Shown one piece after another: positions 60,632 through 64,000 of a DNA stretch of 64,000 nt. Origin of the DNA: Prevotellaceae bacterium KH2P17 (GTDB lineage Bacteria > Bacteroidota > Bacteroidia > Bacteroidales > Bacteroidaceae); NCBI GenBank assembly GCA_900199655.1, contig FZRE01000003.1, positions 62,001 through 126,000 on the forward strand, written 5' to 3'. A model generated the notes under the pieces. That model was given only the letters and a program-made list of their open reading frames with translations, was not told where the DNA came from and did not search any database. Numbering within the stretch: position 1 is the first letter of the stretch; every line of letters begins with the position of its first letter. A program made the position numbers and the translations under genes.

Positions 60632-62020
60632 TTATTTGCTGAATATAACAGGCATGTCGTCCGGGGCGAGAGGCCGCATGTCGACCAGTTTCAGACTCTT
60701 CACCATTTTCAGAGTTCCCTGTTTGTATCTTTGGAAGTGTTCGCTGGCTATGTGCTTGTGGTAAGCATCGAGGTTGCGGTATATCTCCACGATGCGTATC
60801 TGGCAGGAGTCGGCGCTCACTTGCATGGGGTAGATGCACACCACGCCAGGTTCCTTGCGCACGGACTCGCCGCCCACGTTGGCTGCATACTGCAGGTAAG
60901 CGTCCAGATACTCGGGATAGACCTCTATCTCCGACAGCCTTACGAGCATGCTGTCGGCCATCACCGGCTTCGGAGCTTCGCCTTTTGAAAGGCCGAAGAG
61001 GCGTTCGGCGTTGCCGTAGAGGAACATCGAGCTGTAGCGGGCAAGTCCCGTGTTGGCGTCCAGATAGCTCTTCATGCGCTGCAGACCCTGCTCCAGCACC
61101 TTGGGGGCAACGTACGGATAGTCGCTTCCATAGAGAATGTGGTCGGGAGTGGTGATGGTGAGCAGCTCGCGCACGGTCTCTGCCGAGTGGCTTCCTGCCA
61201 AGTCGTAGTACAGACTGGCCAGACTCTGCTCCCAGTCTACCGTTCCTATGAGCTTGTTCTGCTGCATCACGGCCGTCAGACTCTTCATTCTCGGCACGGC
61301 GATGGGCAGATAGGCGCCGCAATGAGGTATCACGAACTTAATCTGCGGATAGCGCCCCATCACGTTGTGGGTTATCATGTTGGCCACGGCCCGCGTGGTT
61401 TCGGCCAGATACTCCTGCATGGCCAGCGGCGTGCCGGCCATGAGCGAGGCCGAATAAGGCTCCGGCTTGTGCGGATGGAGGATGACGACAGCGTGGCGGC
61501 GGTTGAGCTCTGCCATCAGCGGGTCAAGCTCCGCATCGCCCAGATACTGCCCCCGGCTGTTGGTGGCCAGCTTGATTCCGTCGGCGTGAAGCGTGTCCAG
61601 GGCGTACGAAACCTCGCGCAGAGCGGCCTCGACGTTGGGCAACGGCAGTGCCGCACAGAAGAGGAAGCGCCCCGGATAGGCAGCCTTTACGGCCGCGCTC
61701 TCCTCGTTCACCTTGCGGATACATGCCGCGGCGCGGGCTGCATTGCCAAAGTAAGGCTGCGGGGCGCTCAGGGTGAGTACGGCCGTACGTATGCCCGCGC
61801 TGTCCATAAAGGCCAGCTGGTCGGCCACGCTCCATGCCGGCAGCGGAAATCCCTCTTCCCTTTCGGCCCCGTTGGCCTGCAGTTCAGCACGGTAGCTGCC
61901 GGTTATGATGTGGCTGTGTACGTCTATGATGCCCTGCGCCCCGGCTCCTTGCATGTTGCCGATGGCCGCAAGCGCGAGCGCCAGCCTTGCGGGCCAATTT
62001 TTCCGGTTGTTCTGTTTCAT
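60632..62020 (-). CDS. Amidohydrolase fused to an ABM-type monooxygenase domain
   Basis: This 462-residue exported protein has a signal peptide (ARLALALAAIGNMQGAGAQ). An amidohydrolase-2 TIM barrel follows: IIDVHSHII (metal-binding HxH), VVILHPHKPE, FVIPHCGAYLP, and ILYGSDYPYVAP with the metal-binding Asp. From about residue 355 a C-terminal domain begins, with VRLSEIEVYPEYLDAYLQYAANVGGESVRKEPGVVCIYP and IRIVEIYRNLDAYHKHIASEHFQRYKQ. This is the dimeric alpha+beta barrel of ABM/quinol-monooxygenase proteins. Related stand-alone domains are common; the fusion is not one I know well. Decarboxylase or hydrolase activity on a small aromatic acid is possible. Confidence 0.85.
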   Translation of the reverse strand: MKQNNRKNWPARLALALAAIGNMQGAGAQGIIDVHSHIITGSYRAELQANGAEREEGFPLPAWSVADQLAFMDSAGIRTAVLTLSAPQPYFGNAARAAACIRKVNEESAAVKAAYPGRFLFCAALPLPNVEAALREVSYALDTLHADGIKLATNSRGQYLGDAELDPLMAELNRRHAVVILHPHKPEPYSASLMAGTPLAMQEYLAETTRAVANMITHNVMGRYPQIKFVIPHCGAYLPIAVPRMKSLTAVMQQNKLIGTVDWEQSLASLYYDLAGSHSAETVRELLTITTPDHILYGSDYPYVAPKVLEQGLQRMKSYLDANTGLARYSSMFLYGNAERLFGLSKGEAPKPVMADSMLVRLSEIEVYPEYLDAYLQYAANVGGESVRKEPGVVCIYPMQVSADSCQIRIVEIYRNLDAYHKHIASEHFQRYKQGTLKMVKSLKLVDMRPLAPDDMPVIFSK

Positions 62021-62129
62021 CTTTTTGCTGTTTACTGATTGGTGCGGCACCGGCCCCCGGCGCAAGTTCCGCCGGTTCGCCGCCGGCCTGCCCTTTGAGG
62101 CCGTTGCCGCCCTTACTCGTTACACTTTG

Positions 62130-62163
62130 CAAAGTTACAACTTCTCTGCAAATTGTGCGCAAA
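62130..62163 (-). promoter_or_regulatory. Promoter for the amidohydrolase gene
   Basis: On the minus strand: TTTG (62160-62163), 22 bp, TAACTTTG (62130-62137). The leader would be about 100 nt. Confidence 0.5.
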
Positions 62164-62418
62164 ATAAATACAAGGAGAATATACCTTTTTTACGGATTTG
62201 TCCCTTTTCGTGAGAAGGGCAGATGGAAACCCTTGAAAAATGGCCCGCATGGATGCTTTTGCGGTTCTTTTTGGGCCGCAGACTGTGCCTGAGTGCCAAC
62301 TCCGTGGCTGTAGTTTGTCAAGAAAACATGCTAAAAAACAGTGCAACAATTCCGCTCGAAATAGCAAACGGAGCCACTGCTTTTGGCCTCTTCTGACCCC
62401 GGAAACCGTCTCCGGAAG

Positions 62419-62616
62419 TGTTGAAGATGGCCTCCGACACCTTAAAAGCTATCCTTTTAAGTCCTTGGAGCTATGCTTTTTAGCGTAAGGAGCTATGCTT
62501 TTTAGCGTAAGGAGCTATGCTTTTTAGCGTAAGGAGCTATGCTCTTTAGGGTAAGGAGCTATGCTCCTTATCGTAAGGAGACCATCTCCTTACGGTCTGA
62601 AAGCATGCTTGAGAAG
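62419..62616. repeat. 22-bp palindromic array, locus 11 (about 9 units)
   Basis: Units start at 62419, 62441, 62463, 62485, 62507, 62529, 62551, 62573 and 62595. The middle units are near-identical (AAGGAGCTATGCTTTTTAGC). The seventh unit has other arms and is a near-perfect dyad (GTAAGGAG / CTCCTTAC). The second has CTTAAAAG / CTTTTAAG. It fills much of the gap 62021-62741, in which I see no gene. Confidence 0.85.
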
Positions 62617-62653
62617 TAAAACATTGATGCTCAAGGAGTTGCGAAAATAGCGA

Positions 62654-62674
62654 TTTTAGCGCGTATTTGCGGCC
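62654..62674 (+). repeat. Motif flanking a 22-bp array (copy 2)
   Basis: TTTTAGCGCGTATTTGC then GGCC, 38 bp after array locus 11. It matches the motif at 10645-10665 in the opposite orientation. Confidence 0.4.
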
Positions 62675-62741
62675 GGATGGGTGGTTGCTGATGAATACGC
62701 GAAACTACAGAGGTGTTTTGTTGAAATAAATGAACAGGTAT

Positions 62742-63095
62742 TCAGCGGTCTGAATCGGGATGTTTGGGCAGGTTCCGGCGCCTGAGATACTTGCGCCAGG
62801 CGTACGGTCGGCGGTGCAGCAGGTAGTTGTGGTCGTGCATGTGGGCATAGGCTTCGCGCTCAAACGATATGTTCTCGTAGGCCCGGCCGCGCATACAGAG
62901 GCGCACGAGCCACTCTGCCACGTACCAGAGATAGAACCCCACGATGCCCATCTCCATCATCTGCCGCGTGTGGATGCGCTCATGCTGGATGAGAGAGGTG
63001 GTGAGCATGGTTCCCTTTCGGCAGAAGAGCAGCCCCAGGAGGTTGATGGCGTCGTATCTGCGGGGCGGCAACAGGGGGTTGTGAATGATTTTCAT
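62742..63095 (-). CDS. Conserved small HExxH protein, unknown
   Basis: This 117-residue protein has a short Leu-rich stretch (INLLGLLF), then LIQHERIHTRQMMEMGIVGFYLWYVAEWLVRL. HERIH fits the HExxH zinc motif of minimal metalloproteases and is followed by a hydrophobic helix. The rest is basic (YAWRKYLRRRNLPK). I have seen similar short proteins in Bacteroidales but know no function. The start overlaps the stop of the metallophosphoesterase gene (ATGA), so the two are translated together. Confidence 0.75.
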   Translation of the reverse strand: MKIIHNPLLPPRRYDAINLLGLLFCRKGTMLTTSLIQHERIHTRQMMEMGIVGFYLWYVAEWLVRLCMRGRAYENISFEREAYAHMHDHNYLLHRRPYAWRKYLRRRNLPKHPDSDR

Positions 63096-64000
63096 CGGGT
63101 GCCTTTGCGGTTTTTCCAGTTGTCTTTCTTGTAGCTCGAGGGGTACGAAGTCTGGTAAAGAAGCTGTCCGCCGCGCTCGTGTATCCAGGTGTCAAACTGC
63201 CTTTTGCCTTCCTTGAGCACGATGATGCGGGCGCCGTTGCGCAGGTGGTTGTACTCTGTATTGCCCCCCGAGAAGCGTCCGTGGGCCAAGAGCACGTCGT
63301 AGTACATCACACTGTAGTCGTTGTCATGGTCGTGTCCGCAGAATATACCCATCACATCGCCGCATTCCTTCACGGCAGCAAACATGCCGGAGTTCAGGTT
63401 CGCCGCGTGAGCCCGCTCCATCCGGGTGCCGTAGAGCACGCACTGCGGGTTGGCAACGGCCTCGTTGAACTCCGGCAGCGGGATGTGGAAGAAGGCCAGA
63501 GCGGGCAGGGGCTTGCCTCCGTTGGCTGTGGCGAGGGCGCTGCTCTGCTCGCGGTACCACCGTATCTGGTCAAAGTTGAGCCACTGGTAGCCGCCCACGC
63601 CGGCCATGCGGCTGCGGTTGTGGGAGTAGAGGCAGTAGAGCAGGGCGGCATCCTTTTCGCCTGCCGAGGCCTTGATGGGCAGCACGTAGTCCATCGTCCG
63701 GCTGGTCTTGCGGTCGGGCATCATGCATCCGGGCGTCTTCTGTATCTGGTCGTAGAGCTCGGTGAGCGGCGTTCCCTGCTCGTCGTCGTGGTTTCCGAAG
63801 GTGACGGCGAAGGGTATCTTCTGCGCCGATAGCGTGTTGAGCACCAGCTGCATGGCTGCAAATCCGGGCTTGGAGTAGATGATGTCGCCCGTCAGGATGA
63901 TGAGGTCGGGCTTCTCGTCGCGGCAAATCTCGCTGATGCAGGCCAGCGCCTGCTCCGATGCCGCATTGCCCGTAACGTAGTGCAGGTCGGTAAACTGGGC
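63092..64000 (-). CDS. Metallophosphoesterase, 5' end cut by the window edge
   Basis: The frame is open for 302 residues to the window end; the N-terminus is missing. Calcineurin-type motifs are present: FTDLHY (Asp and His ligands) at the upstream end, LIILTGDIIY, VTFGNHDDE, and GIFCGHDHDND. The C-terminal part ends in a basic tail (SYKKDNWKNRKGTR). This type is usually annotated as a secreted or membrane-linked phosphodiesterase or acid phosphatase. The segment upstream of 63853 is coding although no ATG lies there. The stop overlaps the next gene. Confidence 0.88.
   Translation of the reverse strand, partial: AQFTDLHYVTGNAASEQALACISEICRDEKPDLIILTGDIIYSKPGFAAMQLVLNTLSAQKIPFAVTFGNHDDEQGTPLTELYDQIQKTPGCMMPDRKTSRTMDYVLPIKASAGEKDAALLYCLYSHNRSRMAGVGGYQWLNFDQIRWYREQSSALATANGGKPLPALAFFHIPLPEFNEAVANPQCVLYGTRMERAHAANLNSGMFAAVKECGDVMGIFCGHDHDNDYSVMYYDVLLAHGRFSGGNTEYNHLRNGARIIVLKEGKRQFDTWIHERGGQLLYQTSYPSSYKKDNWKNRKGTR

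Noticed and set aside
62441..62600. CRISPR-like look of the regular 22-bp repeats
   Set aside because: There are no unique spacers between repeats; units are contiguous dyads and no cas gene is nearby.
1..64000. tRNA or rRNA genes and insertion-sequence transposases
   Set aside because: None was recognised on either strand in the gaps between genes.

Overview
The window reads as chromosomal DNA of a GC-rich member of the Bacteroidales, most likely Prevotellaceae or a close relative. The evidence is SusC/SusD pairs, a MurF-Alr fusion, Fkp, YfhO, DUF4954, class I fumarase and Bacteroidetes-type promoters (TTTG / about 20 bp / TAnnTTTG). Genes are densely packed. Intergenic regions are unusually rich in small palindromic repeats.

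Layout. 1-14025 is a glycan-utilisation region: two SusC/SusD pairs, a PorT-like barrel, a GH92 alpha-mannosidase, a mannose-6-phosphate isomerase with an extra N-terminal domain, and a ROK sugar kinase. Together these suggest capture of mannose-rich glycans and conversion of mannose to fructose-6-phosphate. 14251-15468 (minus) is a luxS/mtnN pair for S-adenosylhomocysteine recycling. 15863-25121 is a plus-strand operon of envelope genes (YfhO, Fkp, Nudix, GSCFA, MurF-Alr). 25662-26399 is a nitroreductase. 26721-30154 is a visibly more AT-rich McrBC restriction module, followed by class II ribonucleotide reductase, folB, a cell-wall amidase and an MCE/MlaD protein. dnaA lies at 36758.

38228-41883 holds a TonB receptor divergent from a candidate retron: promoter, short msr-msd-like RNA bounded by a 12-bp a1/a2 inverted repeat, and a reverse transcriptase with retron NAxxH, YADD and VTG motifs plus a C-terminal membrane segment. 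42373-47630 (minus) holds a sialidase-like beta-propeller and a TPP-riboswitch-controlled thiamine uptake pair (TonB receptor and PnuC-type permease). 47902-56482 (minus) has a small barrel, then a four-gene run hflX, DUF4954, M16 peptidase, fumarase. 57575-60468 has nagB and a NagB-like/PIG-L fusion whose deaminase active site is lost. 60632-64000 (minus) has an amidohydrolase-ABM fusion, a small HExxH protein and a truncated metallophosphoesterase.

Two signals stand out. First is the compact, apparently stand-alone retron at 40371-41883. Second is a family of intergenic arrays built on an exact 22-bp period. Each unit is a dyad whose arm sequences change while the symmetry is kept. I count eleven loci, all in intergenic DNA, and two of them mix both main sequence types in one register.
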